Both the position numbers and the translations under genes were made by a program. A stretch of 64,000 nucleotides of DNA, from NCBI GenBank assembly GCA_002239045.1, contig MPNN01000006.1, positions 124,001 to 188,000 of the forward strand, in the 5' to 3' direction. Positions 27,952 to 34,700 of this stretch are shown one piece after another (the stretch's first letter is position 1; every line of letters starts with the position of its first letter). The notes below the pieces were generated by a model. The model had not been told where the DNA came from and searched no databases. It saw nothing but the letters and a program-made list of their open reading frames with translations. Source of the stretch: SAR202 cluster bacterium bin127. Lineage in GTDB: Bacteria > Chloroflexota > Dehalococcoidia > Lucifugimonadales > Lucifugimonadaceae.

Positions 27952-28758
27952 TCAACGATGTATCAACATCTCGCCGCCGTCCACCATGATCACTTGCCCC
28001 CGGATCATCTCGGCATCCGACGAGCATAGCATCGCGACCACGCACGCCACATCTTCCGGCAATATCGTTCTGCCCGCGGGAGTAGGGCGGTGCGCCACTT
28101 CCTTGATTCCCAATTCATCGGGAAATGCGTTCAGCGCGTCCGTGTCGACGAAACCCGCCGAAACTCCGTTCACCGAAATCCCCATGGGGCCGAGGTCAAT
28201 CGCCATATACCGTGTGACTGCGTCCAACGCCGCTTTGGAAACACCGACCGGAAAGTATGAAGCCAAAACTCTGTTTGACCCCGGCGATGAGATATTGATC
28301 ACTCGAGAGCCAGCAGGCATGTGTGCTGACGCCAATGCCGCGAGCCGCCACGGTGCCTTCGCGTTGATTGCATGTGTCCATTCCCAGTGCTTTTCGCTCA
28401 ACTCTACGGACGAACGCATCACACCGGACGCTGCATTATTGACCAAGATATCAACCTTGCCGAACCTATCAACGACCGTTTCGACCAAATTTCCGATCGC
28501 CGCGTCATCCGCCAGATTCGCGCGGTGCCGCATGGCCTCGACTCCCAAACCCTGAAGTTCCGCCTCCATCTCCCGAGCCGCCGCATGGTTCCGAAGATAG
28601 TTGAAGCAGATGTCGGCGCCACGTCTCGCCAATTCCAGAGCGATCGCTCGACCAATCCCTCGCGAACCACCTGTAACCAACGCAGTCTTCCCGGCGAGAG
28701 ATTTACCATCAGGCTTCATTTCCACGCGTGTATCTCCATGCAGACGCTGATCATCCAC
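27952..28758 (-). CDS. fabL: FabL-type enoyl-ACP reductase
   Basis: Last step of the fatty acid elongation cycle: NADPH-dependent reduction of trans-2-enoyl-ACP. It is an SDR protein with TGGSRGIG at about 29-36. Its catalytic pair is Tyr168 and Lys175 (YFPVGVSK), a Y-x6-K spacing that marks enoyl reductases of the FabI/FabL type, not the Y-x3-K of FabG. The flanking text (SKAALDAVTRYMAIDLGP, TDALNAFPDE, TPAGR, MIRGQVIMVDGG) closely follows Bacillus FabL. It sits 15 bp after fabG. The ATG at 28758 is kept. An internal ATG at 28719 would remove 13 unconserved residues. TAAGGAG overlaps the fabG stop. Confidence 0.85.
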   Translation of the reverse strand: MDDQRLHGDTRVEMKPDGKSLAGKTALVTGGSRGIGRAIALELARRGADICFNYLRNHAAAREMEAELQGLGVEAMRHRANLADDAAIGNLVETVVDRFGKVDILVNNAASGVMRSSVELSEKHWEWTHAINAKAPWRLAALASAHMPAGSRVINISSPGSNRVLASYFPVGVSKAALDAVTRYMAIDLGPMGISVNGVSAGFVDTDALNAFPDELGIKEVAHRPTPAGRTILPEDVACVVAMLCSSDAEMIRGQVIMVDGGEMLIHR

Positions 28759-28773
28759 GAGTCTTAAAGCTCC

Positions 28774-29523
28774 TTAGATCGCGAGGCCGCCATCAACCCG
28801 TATCACATCTCCGGTAATGTAGCGTGCTTCTTCCTTCGTCAAGAACGCCACCATCGGCACTATCTCTTCTACATAACCGAATCTACCCATCGGGATCAAA
28901 TCCAAGAGGATCTTTCGGGCGCGGTCTGAAATCACCTCGCTAGTGGCGGTTGCGACGTATCCCGGTGCGACGACGTTGGCGGTGATGTTGCGTTTGGCGA
29001 GTTCTTTGGCCACGGAGTAGGTGAAACCGTGGATCGCGGCCTTGGATGCTGAGTAGTTGGACTGTCCGATATTGCCGCGGATGCCGACGATCGACGAGAT
29101 GTTGATGATGCGACCCCAGCGGCCTCGTACCATATCCGGTAGAACCAGCCGCGTGCAGTTGATGGTGCCCCAAAGATTGGTGTCGATGGTGTGCTCGAGC
29201 TGTTCGTCCTTCATTCTGATCAAAAGATTGTCGGAGATGACGCCCGCGTTGTTGATGAGGATCTCTACCGGTCCGTGCGCTTCGGAAGCTCCGGCGATGA
29301 TCTGCTCGCATCCCTCTTTCGTTGCCACGCTACCACCTACGGCAGTTGCGGTACCCCCGGCATCTCGGATCTCCTGAACCACCTCGTTGGCCTCGGCTTC
29401 GTGCGAGTTGTAATTGACGGCTACGGAGTGGCCCATCGACGCTAACTTTATGGCGACTCCCTTGCCGATGCCTCTAGAGGCACCGGTTACGAGTGCGGAT
29501 CGCGGTTGGTCTAATAGTTCCAA
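28774..29523 (-). CDS. fabG: 3-oxoacyl-ACP reductase FabG
   Basis: NADPH-dependent reduction of beta-ketoacyl-ACP in type II fatty acid synthesis. SDR motifs are canonical: ALVTGASRGIG (10-20), ILINNAGV, NISSIVGIRGNIGQSNYSASKAA with catalytic Ser, Tyr and Lys (Y-x3-K), and a GDVIRVDGGLAI C-terminus. Length 249 is standard. Start codon is TTG at 29523, giving the usual short leader before the first beta strand. No strong ribosome binding site is visible. It lies between plsX (33 bp upstream) and fabL (15 bp downstream) in one apparent operon, which supports the fatty acid role over other SDR functions. Confidence 0.92.
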   Translation of the reverse strand: MELLDQPRSALVTGASRGIGKGVAIKLASMGHSVAVNYNSHEAEANEVVQEIRDAGGTATAVGGSVATKEGCEQIIAGASEAHGPVEILINNAGVISDNLLIRMKDEQLEHTIDTNLWGTINCTRLVLPDMVRGRWGRIINISSIVGIRGNIGQSNYSASKAAIHGFTYSVAKELAKRNITANVVAPGYVATATSEVISDRARKILLDLIPMGRFGYVEEIVPMVAFLTKEEARYITGDVIRVDGGLAI

Positions 29524-29556
29524 TGGAATGTCTGACTGCGGCGGTTTCTGATGAAT

Positions 29557-30567
29557 TCAACTGGCGTTGGCAAGAAACGCGGTCAGTTCCTTCTGTTGCG
29601 CGCCAACGAAGTCATTGTCGTAAACGAATTTGGCGGTATTGATCGCGGTCGATACCCCAGATGCTCCCGCCGCGCCGTGACCAACTACTGCGATGCCGTT
29701 AACGCCGAGCAACGGACCACCGCCGTGAATTGCTAATGAGTTGGTCATCGAATCAATTTCATCTGCAAGCGCGTCGTTTCCGCCTTTTTTGCGGACGTGA
29801 TTGGAAATGGCCTGTCCTAGACCCTCGGTGAGTTTCAAGACGATGTTGCCGACGAATCCGTCGCAGATCACGACCTCCGCTTTACCCAAGGGTAGATCGT
29901 AAGGTTCGATCATGCCGACAAAATTGAGAGATGAGTCGCGTAGCAACTCTGCAGTACCCTTGACCAACTCGTTGCCTTTGGTCTCCTCAGATCCGACGTT
30001 CAACAGCGCGAGCCGGGGATTTTCCTGTCCGTATAGGACCCTCGACATGACGGTGCCGAGCGTCCCGAAACCGGCTAACTGTTGCGGCCGAATGTCGATA
30101 TTGGCGCCGAGGTCGATGATGACGGTGTTCGGCGCGTAACCGATGATCGGTCCACCGAGGCAGCCCCTCGAGATTCCTTCCATCGTTCCGTAGGTGACAG
30201 TGGCGGCGGCGATCGAAGCCCCGGTTGAGCCCATGCTCACAAACGCATGAGCTTTGCCCATTTTGACCAATCCCGAACAAACGAAAATCGAGGCGCGGGG
30301 CTTGGAGCGAAATACCATTGCTGGGTTGTCTGTTTCCTCAACCACACCGTCCGACGGTACGACTTGCAAAAGCGGATGGTCAACGGCGTCGTGTTCAGCC
30401 AAGACCGGCATAACTGCTTCCGAATCACCCACCAATGCGATCGCTAAATCACCCGAAGACACTGCTTCAAGTGCAGCCGAAACCGTTACCTCAGGTCCAT
30501 GATCGCCGCCCATCGCATCGAGGGCTACCACCATATCTGGTCTTGCGCTGGCTGTCATTTCGGTCAC
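29557..30567 (-). CDS. plsX: Phosphate acyltransferase PlsX
   Basis: Peripheral membrane enzyme converting acyl-ACP to acyl-phosphate, the donor for PlsY in phospholipid synthesis. It has the signature VALDAMGGDHGPEVTVSAAL near the N-terminus, MVFRSKPRASI, FVSMGSTGASIAAAT, IDLGANIDIRPQQLAGFGTLG, LLNVGSEETKGNELV and CDGFVGNIVLKLTEG. Length 336 is standard. The GTG at 30567 and ATG at 30558 are both usable; the longer form is given. A perfect 7-bp hairpin lies 12 bp before the start. The gene sits in the fatty acid cluster, linking acyl chain synthesis to membrane lipid formation. Confidence 0.95.
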   Translation of the reverse strand: MTEMTASARPDMVVALDAMGGDHGPEVTVSAALEAVSSGDLAIALVGDSEAVMPVLAEHDAVDHPLLQVVPSDGVVEETDNPAMVFRSKPRASIFVCSGLVKMGKAHAFVSMGSTGASIAAATVTYGTMEGISRGCLGGPIIGYAPNTVIIDLGANIDIRPQQLAGFGTLGTVMSRVLYGQENPRLALLNVGSEETKGNELVKGTAELLRDSSLNFVGMIEPYDLPLGKAEVVICDGFVGNIVLKLTEGLGQAISNHVRKKGGNDALADEIDSMTNSLAIHGGGPLLGVNGIAVVGHGAAGASGVSTAINTAKFVYDNDFVGAQQKELTAFLANAS

Positions 30568-30578
30568 AATAAATCGAA

Positions 30579-30597
30579 CGCGACGGTGAACGTCGCG
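30579..30597 (-). repeat. Perfect inverted repeat ahead of plsX
   Basis: CGCGACG (30579-30585) and CGTCGCG (30591-30597) flank a 5-nt loop. It lies 12 bp upstream of the plsX start and 51 bp after the HadB-like stop on the transcribed minus strand. No T-run follows. It could be an operator for a lipid regulator or an RNA hairpin affecting plsX translation. Neither is shown. Confidence 0.5.
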
Positions 30598-30647
30598 ATG
30601 CTCACACTAGTATATGCGAGTCTCCGCAGGCTCAATATCAGTTTGAA

Positions 30648-31058
30648 TCATGCCAACGGGACGGTTGCCGACCCGGTTAACGCCTTCTCGCCATTCGGTC
30701 TGGTGACCGCCACTTCGCACTCCACCATTTGTTTGCCGCCGATGGTGCGCAACCGTTTTACGATTCCACTGACCGCCACTTCCTCGTTCGGTACGACGGG
30801 AGAGGTGAAGCGCGTCTTCACGGTGCCACCTCGGTGCCATGTCGTTGGATAATTCAGAGACATCATCTCCCACACGAAGGCGAGGCTCAACATCCCGTGT
30901 GCAATGCGGCGGCCAAATCGCGTACTCGCGGCGAAATCTTCGTCGAGGTGGATGGGATTGTGATCTCCCGAGGCATGTGCGTATGCGGTCACGCGGTCTT
31001 GCGTAACTGTTCGGCGGAATCCTCGCAAACTTTGGCCCAATGTGCTGGGTACGCTCAT
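30648..31058 (-). CDS. MaoC-type (R)-hydroxyacyl-ACP dehydratase, catalytic subunit (HadB-like)
   Basis: Hot-dog-fold hydratase/dehydratase. The catalytic motif is AYAHASGDHNPIHLDEDFA (Asp32, His37), followed by RIAHGMLSLAFV, exactly the R-specific hydratase 2 pattern. Length 136 is a single hot-dog domain. The upstream neighbour (28 bp away) is a second hot-dog-like protein without this motif, so the pair looks like the heterodimeric HadA-HadB dehydratase of mycobacterial FAS-II. In a cluster with fabG, fabL and plsX, dehydration of 3-hydroxyacyl-ACP is the likely role, replacing FabZ. AAAGGA lies about 10 bp before the ATG. Confidence 0.8.
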   Translation of the reverse strand: MSVPSTLGQSLRGFRRTVTQDRVTAYAHASGDHNPIHLDEDFAASTRFGRRIAHGMLSLAFVWEMMSLNYPTTWHRGGTVKTRFTSPVVPNEEVAVSGIVKRLRTIGGKQMVECEVAVTRPNGEKALTGSATVPLA

Positions 31059-31085
31059 ATCAGAGGTCCTTTGCGTTACCCGATC

Positions 31086-31484
31086 TCAAGGCATCATGAT
31101 GATCGTTGAACTCGAATCCGCGACCGCGGCCCCGGAATGGTCAACGAACTCGGTTTCAAAGATCGCCCAGATGCTCCCTCTGCGATTCGAGCAACTTTTC
31201 AACGTGGCATTTGCCACGATGTTTTCCGAGTGAGCAACTTCGCGATGGACCGTCATCTGTTGGCCAGCGTGCACCGTTTCGATTCGGTTTTCGACGATGC
31301 CGATATCAGCGATCAACCTACTCAATACGAAGGCGTCGAGATGCAGCGGGTGAACATTTCCTCCGAAATTGTGAGGCGTGAGATCGTCGCCCGTGGCCGA
31401 GATGTAGTCATCAGCATCGGACCTCGTGAATTCGATCGCGTACGGTCCGAAGAGTTGTCCTGACTTTAGGTCGTCTAGATTCAT
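31086..31484 (-). CDS. MaoC N-terminal-like hot-dog protein (HadA-like partner)
   Basis: A 132-residue protein beginning LKSGQLFGPYAIEFTRSDADDYISATGDD. That is how the non-catalytic half of MaoC-like dehydratases starts (substrate-binding subunit; N-terminal MaoC or FAS1-dehydratase-like region). HPLHLDAF and GIVENRIETVHAGQQMTVHREV follow the fold, but the Asp-x4-His hydratase motif with the trailing RIAHGM is missing. It is immediately upstream of the catalytic HadB-like gene, so a HadAB-type heterodimer is inferred. If so, this subunit would hold the long acyl chain. Family match is by pattern only. Confidence 0.65.
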   Translation of the reverse strand: MNLDDLKSGQLFGPYAIEFTRSDADDYISATGDDLTPHNFGGNVHPLHLDAFVLSRLIADIGIVENRIETVHAGQQMTVHREVAHSENIVANATLKSCSNRRGSIWAIFETEFVDHSGAAVADSSSTIIMMP

Positions 31485-31501
31485 AGCTTCGTTCGTGTGG
31501 A

Positions 31502-31876
31502 CTAGGCCCCTGAGAGGGTGCCACCCCCGCGTTGCATGTCGATTGCTTCGTTGACGAGATGGTTCGCGAGTTCAAACGCCGTCGGATTCGAGAAGTCCAA
31601 ATCGGATAAAGCCAACACTCGGTAAAGCAATCCCGTTGATGCCAAGACCTCGACGGCTTCGCCCGACCGTGGGACATTGACGCCGAGAGCCACGGCCATA
31701 GCGGAGGCGGCATTGATGCCGGACTCGTCGAGTTCCACACCGGTCAGGGTGTCATCCTGGTAAGAAAGCAGGACGCCATCTTCAGTCTGTTCAAGCTTTA
31801 CTCGGAGATGTGACCGCGGAGTTTCCAGCAGTTTGTAGGCTGCCTCTAAAGCTATCGATCTTGCCTCGCCGTTCAT
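31502..31876 (-). CDS. Unrecognised small protein in the fatty acid cluster
   Basis: I do not recognise this 124-residue protein. It is soluble, acidic and predicted mixed alpha/beta. It has an N-terminal helix (ARSIALEAAYKLLETP), then a strand pair (SHLRVKLEQTEDGVLLSYQDD), then LTGVELDESGINAASAMAVALGV and a helical C-terminus (AFELANHLVNEAIDMQRGGG). No cysteines, signal peptide or membrane segment are present. It lies 17 bp before the HadA-like gene and 40 bp after cysC on the same strand. Codon use and spacing look like a real gene. A regulatory or accessory role in lipid metabolism would be a guess based on position. Confidence 0.6.
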   Translation of the reverse strand: MNGEARSIALEAAYKLLETPRSHLRVKLEQTEDGVLLSYQDDTLTGVELDESGINAASAMAVALGVNVPRSGEAVEVLASTGLLYRVLALSDLDFSNPTAFELANHLVNEAIDMQRGGGTLSGA

Positions 31877-31916
31877 CCGGTAATGCTGTGAAATCAGTGC
31901 GCCTCGTCCAACCCGG

Positions 31917-32450
31917 TTAAGGTGAAATCAAACCCATTTCTACGAGCTTGTCCCACACCCGATCGGCGCTGATTTCGGGAGCTTCGAGGTCTGAACGGAA
32001 CATGATCTCTGGGTCGGCCGGTGGTTCGTATGGGTCAGAAACTCCGGTGAAGTTGGGTATCCGGCCTTCCAGAGCCATCTTGTAGAGACCTTTGACATCC
32101 CGTTCAATGAGAGCGTCCAATTCGCAAGAGGCAAAGACCTCTACGAAGTTCTCGTGTTGCTCGCGGATTTCGTCGCGAATCGCTTTGTAGGGCGAGATCG
32201 CGGCGACGATACAGATAACCCCGTTGCGCGCCAGAAGCCCGCTGACGAATCCGATCCGTCGGACGTTGGTGTCGCGGTCTTCTTTGGAAAATCCCAAGCC
32301 GACGCTCAGGTTGGTTCGGACTACATCGCCGTCAAGAATCTCGGCCTTGGCACCGCTTGCCTGCAAACGCTCCAAGATCATGTCGCCTATCGTCGTCTTG
32401 CCGGCACCAGAGAGTCCCGTGAACCAGAGAGTAAACCCCTTGTGTTCCAT
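31917..32450 (-). CDS. cysC: Adenylylsulfate (APS) kinase
   Basis: Phosphorylates APS to PAPS, the sulfuryl donor. The P-loop is LWFTGLSGAGKTTIGD (12-19 core). Next come LDGDVVRTNLSVGLGFSKEDRDTNVRRIGFV, the APS-binding signature, VAAISPYKAIRDEIR, and the lid region KGLYKMALEGRIPNFTGVSDPYEPP. Length 177 fits a stand-alone CysC. No sulfate adenylyltransferase, PAPS reductase or sulfotransferase is in the window, so whether PAPS serves assimilation or sulfation is open. It is the first gene of the minus-strand cluster that continues into the fatty acid genes, with 40 bp to the next gene. Confidence 0.92.
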   Translation of the reverse strand: MEHKGFTLWFTGLSGAGKTTIGDMILERLQASGAKAEILDGDVVRTNLSVGLGFSKEDRDTNVRRIGFVSGLLARNGVICIVAAISPYKAIRDEIREQHENFVEVFASCELDALIERDVKGLYKMALEGRIPNFTGVSDPYEPPADPEIMFRSDLEAPEISADRVWDKLVEMGLISP

Positions 32451-32490
32451 GTATCACCCGTTTGATTCGTGAATTTTCAACCTTTAGATT

Positions 32491-33072
32491 CTAATTTCCG
32501 CCGATCCCGATAGCCGTGTCGCTCATCTGGGTCAGAACTTCGTCTAGCGATTGGGAGGTGTTAGGTCCGTTGATCTTGCGCACGATCTCTCCTTCGGGAT
32601 TCACGAAGAACTTTTCGGGGATACCACGCACGCCAAATTCGACCGCGATCTGACCATCTTCGTCCACCGCGTTCGGGTACTTGATGCCGTGCAGTTCGAC
32701 AAAATCGCGCACATCGTCTTCAGTGTCCCAGATCGAAATACCGACGAATTCAACGCCTAATGCCGACCATCTCTCGTACGCTTCAGCAAGAATCGGCGCT
32801 TCAGCTCGACAAGGCGCGCACCATGAAGACCAAAAGTCGATCATTACGATCGAGCCCCGTAAATCGCTGAGCCTCAAAGAGCGTCCGTCCAACGTCGTGA
32901 CTTGTAAATCGGCGAATCTGTCTGTGGAAACAGCAACTTCGCCTAAAGTGTCGTTCACTCCGGGGCGCCCGCGTCCAGCGTCAGATTGCAACATGCCGAT
33001 GATGAGCACAACCACGAAGATTAGCAACGGAATACCGACGAGCAGTAACGGTTTTGCGCGACTCGGCATCAC
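32491..33072 (-). CDS. TlpA/CcmG-type thiol-disulfide oxidoreductase
   Basis: Membrane-anchored extracytoplasmic thioredoxin that keeps apocytochrome cysteines reduced for haem attachment. One N-terminal membrane helix (about 8-28) is followed by a thioredoxin fold with FWSSWCAPCRAEAPIL (Cys85, Cys88) and the cis-proline in RGIPEKFFVNPEGEI. The central acidic insert VGISIWDTEDDVRDFV is typical of the TlpA/ResA/CcmG group. A GTG or ATG start overlaps the preceding gene stop by 1-4 bp, so it is translationally coupled to the cytochrome biogenesis set upstream. No haem-binding motif is present. Confidence 0.87.
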   Translation of the reverse strand: MMPSRAKPLLLVGIPLLIFVVVLIIGMLQSDAGRGRPGVNDTLGEVAVSTDRFADLQVTTLDGRSLRLSDLRGSIVMIDFWSSWCAPCRAEAPILAEAYERWSALGVEFVGISIWDTEDDVRDFVELHGIKYPNAVDEDGQIAVEFGVRGIPEKFFVNPEGEIVRKINGPNTSQSLDEVLTQMSDTAIGIGGN

Positions 33073-34310
33073 AAGGCGTCTCGGTCGGCATCTGAATCGA
33101 CTGCTTGTTGTACCAGTTGCCGCCGTCTTGACATGTAATCGGAGTCTTCGATCTTGCCAAGCTCGTGCATCTCGTCCAATTCGGCGATCGCGGCGACTAT
33201 TTCGGGTCTTGCGCCACCCTCTCGGTCTTCGAGAGCCGAACTACCTGTCCCCACCGCGAGTTGTCGCCGTCTAGAAACGAGTATCACGTAGGCGACCGCG
33301 GCAATCATCGCTATGGCGACACTAACCACAATCGCGACCCGAGCTTGGTCGCTTCCCAGAAACTCCACAAACTGATCGCCGACGCCCGGTTTGGGCAAGC
33401 CCGTGATGCGAACTCCCAATTCGACACCTCGTTCATAGTTGGCACCTTCGTAACTGATGTAGTTTTCATCACCAATGTTTGCCGCGTCGGTGCGAGACAA
33501 ACCCATCCCGGTGACTTCGCCGGAACCTTCAGGTATCAAAATAGTGACCGATTCTGCACCAAAAGGAAGTCGGAATGGATATTCAAACTCACCATTTTCG
33601 AAGGCAGCACTGTAACTAATAACCATGCTGTATTCGCCCGGCGGCACTGGATTGGAGATCGCGAAACCAGTGTTTATCTCCATCACGTTCCCGCTTGGTA
33701 GATCCGATTCGACCGTTAGCTCTTGATAACCCTCGGGAAGATTGAAACGCAGCAGCTTGAATCCCGTCAGGCTGGGATCGGCGAGGTCAGCGAGATAAAC
33801 CTCGTCGCCCGAATTAACGAGGTTTACGGCGGCGAGCACACCTAAAACGCCGCTTGTTTCGTCGATCACCGGTATCACTATGGAATAGTTAGTGACCGAA
33901 ATGTCTTCGAGCGATGTCGTTCGGTCGTACACGGTGAGAGTAATTTCCTCGCCGGCGTTGGCTGGCAAGACGTCCACAAACGGCGTGTAGACGCCATCGT
34001 CAGCCACCAAACGGTAGAAACGACCAGAATCGATTTTTACCACTTCCAGTTCGAACGATCCATCCATCTCCGTAACCGTCTCAACGCGTTCAACGATCGT
34101 TTCCGCGTCTTCGTCTATCACAAGCGCAAATACGGTCAAGTCGGCGGGTGGATCTCCACCGTCGGTGCCATTGACCACGCGGCCAGAAATTGTGATCGTA
34201 TTTTCCGGAGACTGTGCCTCGGCGACAGCGTCGAAGGTTGATGACAACATCAAACCCAATGACAGGATCAGCGTGAATACCGTTAGGCGTGCTTTTTGCT
34301 CGAAGATCAA
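33069..34310 (-). CDS. Secreted, membrane-anchored Ig-like protein of the cytochrome c maturation cluster
   Basis: A 413-residue protein with a signal peptide (LTVFTLILSLGLMLSSTFDAVAEA). A carboxypeptidase-regulatory-like or Ig-type repeat follows (ITISGRVVNGTDGGDPPADLTVFAL, then TEMDGSFELEV). A larger beta-rich region comes next, then one membrane helix (ARVAIVVSVAIAMIAAVAYVILV). The cytoplasmic tail contains LDEMHELGKIEDSDYMSRRRQLV, a SHOCT-like short-helix motif. The TTG at 34310 is chosen as start because GAGGTG lies 8 bp upstream and it begins 4 bp after the previous stop. A longer ATG would overlap that gene. Function is unknown. Its position suggests a role at the periplasmic face in cytochrome assembly. 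Confidence 0.7.
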   Translation of the reverse strand: MIFEQKARLTVFTLILSLGLMLSSTFDAVAEAQSPENTITISGRVVNGTDGGDPPADLTVFALVIDEDAETIVERVETVTEMDGSFELEVVKIDSGRFYRLVADDGVYTPFVDVLPANAGEEITLTVYDRTTSLEDISVTNYSIVIPVIDETSGVLGVLAAVNLVNSGDEVYLADLADPSLTGFKLLRFNLPEGYQELTVESDLPSGNVMEINTGFAISNPVPPGEYSMVISYSAAFENGEFEYPFRLPFGAESVTILIPEGSGEVTGMGLSRTDAANIGDENYISYEGANYERGVELGVRITGLPKPGVGDQFVEFLGSDQARVAIVVSVAIAMIAAVAYVILVSRRRQLAVGTGSSALEDREGGARPEIVAAIAELDEMHELGKIEDSDYMSRRRQLVQQAVDSDADRDAL

Positions 34311-34314
34311 TTGA

Positions 34315-34689
34315 TCACACCTCGGCGTTGTCGCCTTTTGACTCAGAAGCTTGGCGTGCTTGCCGAATGCGCCGTACCTCGCGCTCAAGCTCCAATTCCG
34401 CCGCCAGTAAATGGTTGCGTCGTTCGGCGCGTTGCTGCATCAATCCCGCGGCCCGCACGCGAAGTTCCTCCAACTGCATCTCGTATTCTCGTTCCGTGAT
34501 GTTTCCCGATTCGAATTCATTGCGCAACGTAACTGGCTCCCGATAGAGGAGATGGCGCAACGTGTCCGCGGATGCGACGCGATCGACTTGATCTGCCGCG
34601 GGTGCAGCATTTCGGCGACCCTTGATAAAGGGATAGACCAAAACAATCACGATTGTCGCCGCGAGGATTATGCCTACGATTGCCGCCAC
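34315..34689 (-). CDS. CcmI-like small membrane protein
   Basis: A 124-residue protein with one N-terminal membrane helix (VGIILAATIVIVLVYPFI) and a charged helical cytoplasmic-type remainder. Its core YREPVTLRNEFESGNITEREYEMQLEELRVRAAGL resembles the short motif in CcmI/CycH N-termini (acidic residue, glycine-x-Ile-x-x-x-x-Tyr spacing). The same kind of motif ends the next gene. There are no TPR repeats, so it would be only the membrane half of CcmI. It sits 11 bp after ccmF, where ccmI-like genes are common in cytochrome c biogenesis operons. Identity is moderate. Confidence 0.55.
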   Translation of the reverse strand: MAAIVGIILAATIVIVLVYPFIKGRRNAAPAADQVDRVASADTLRHLLYREPVTLRNEFESGNITEREYEMQLEELRVRAAGLMQQRAERRNHLLAAELELEREVRRIRQARQASESKGDNAEV

Positions 34690-34700
34690 GTGTGCCGTCC

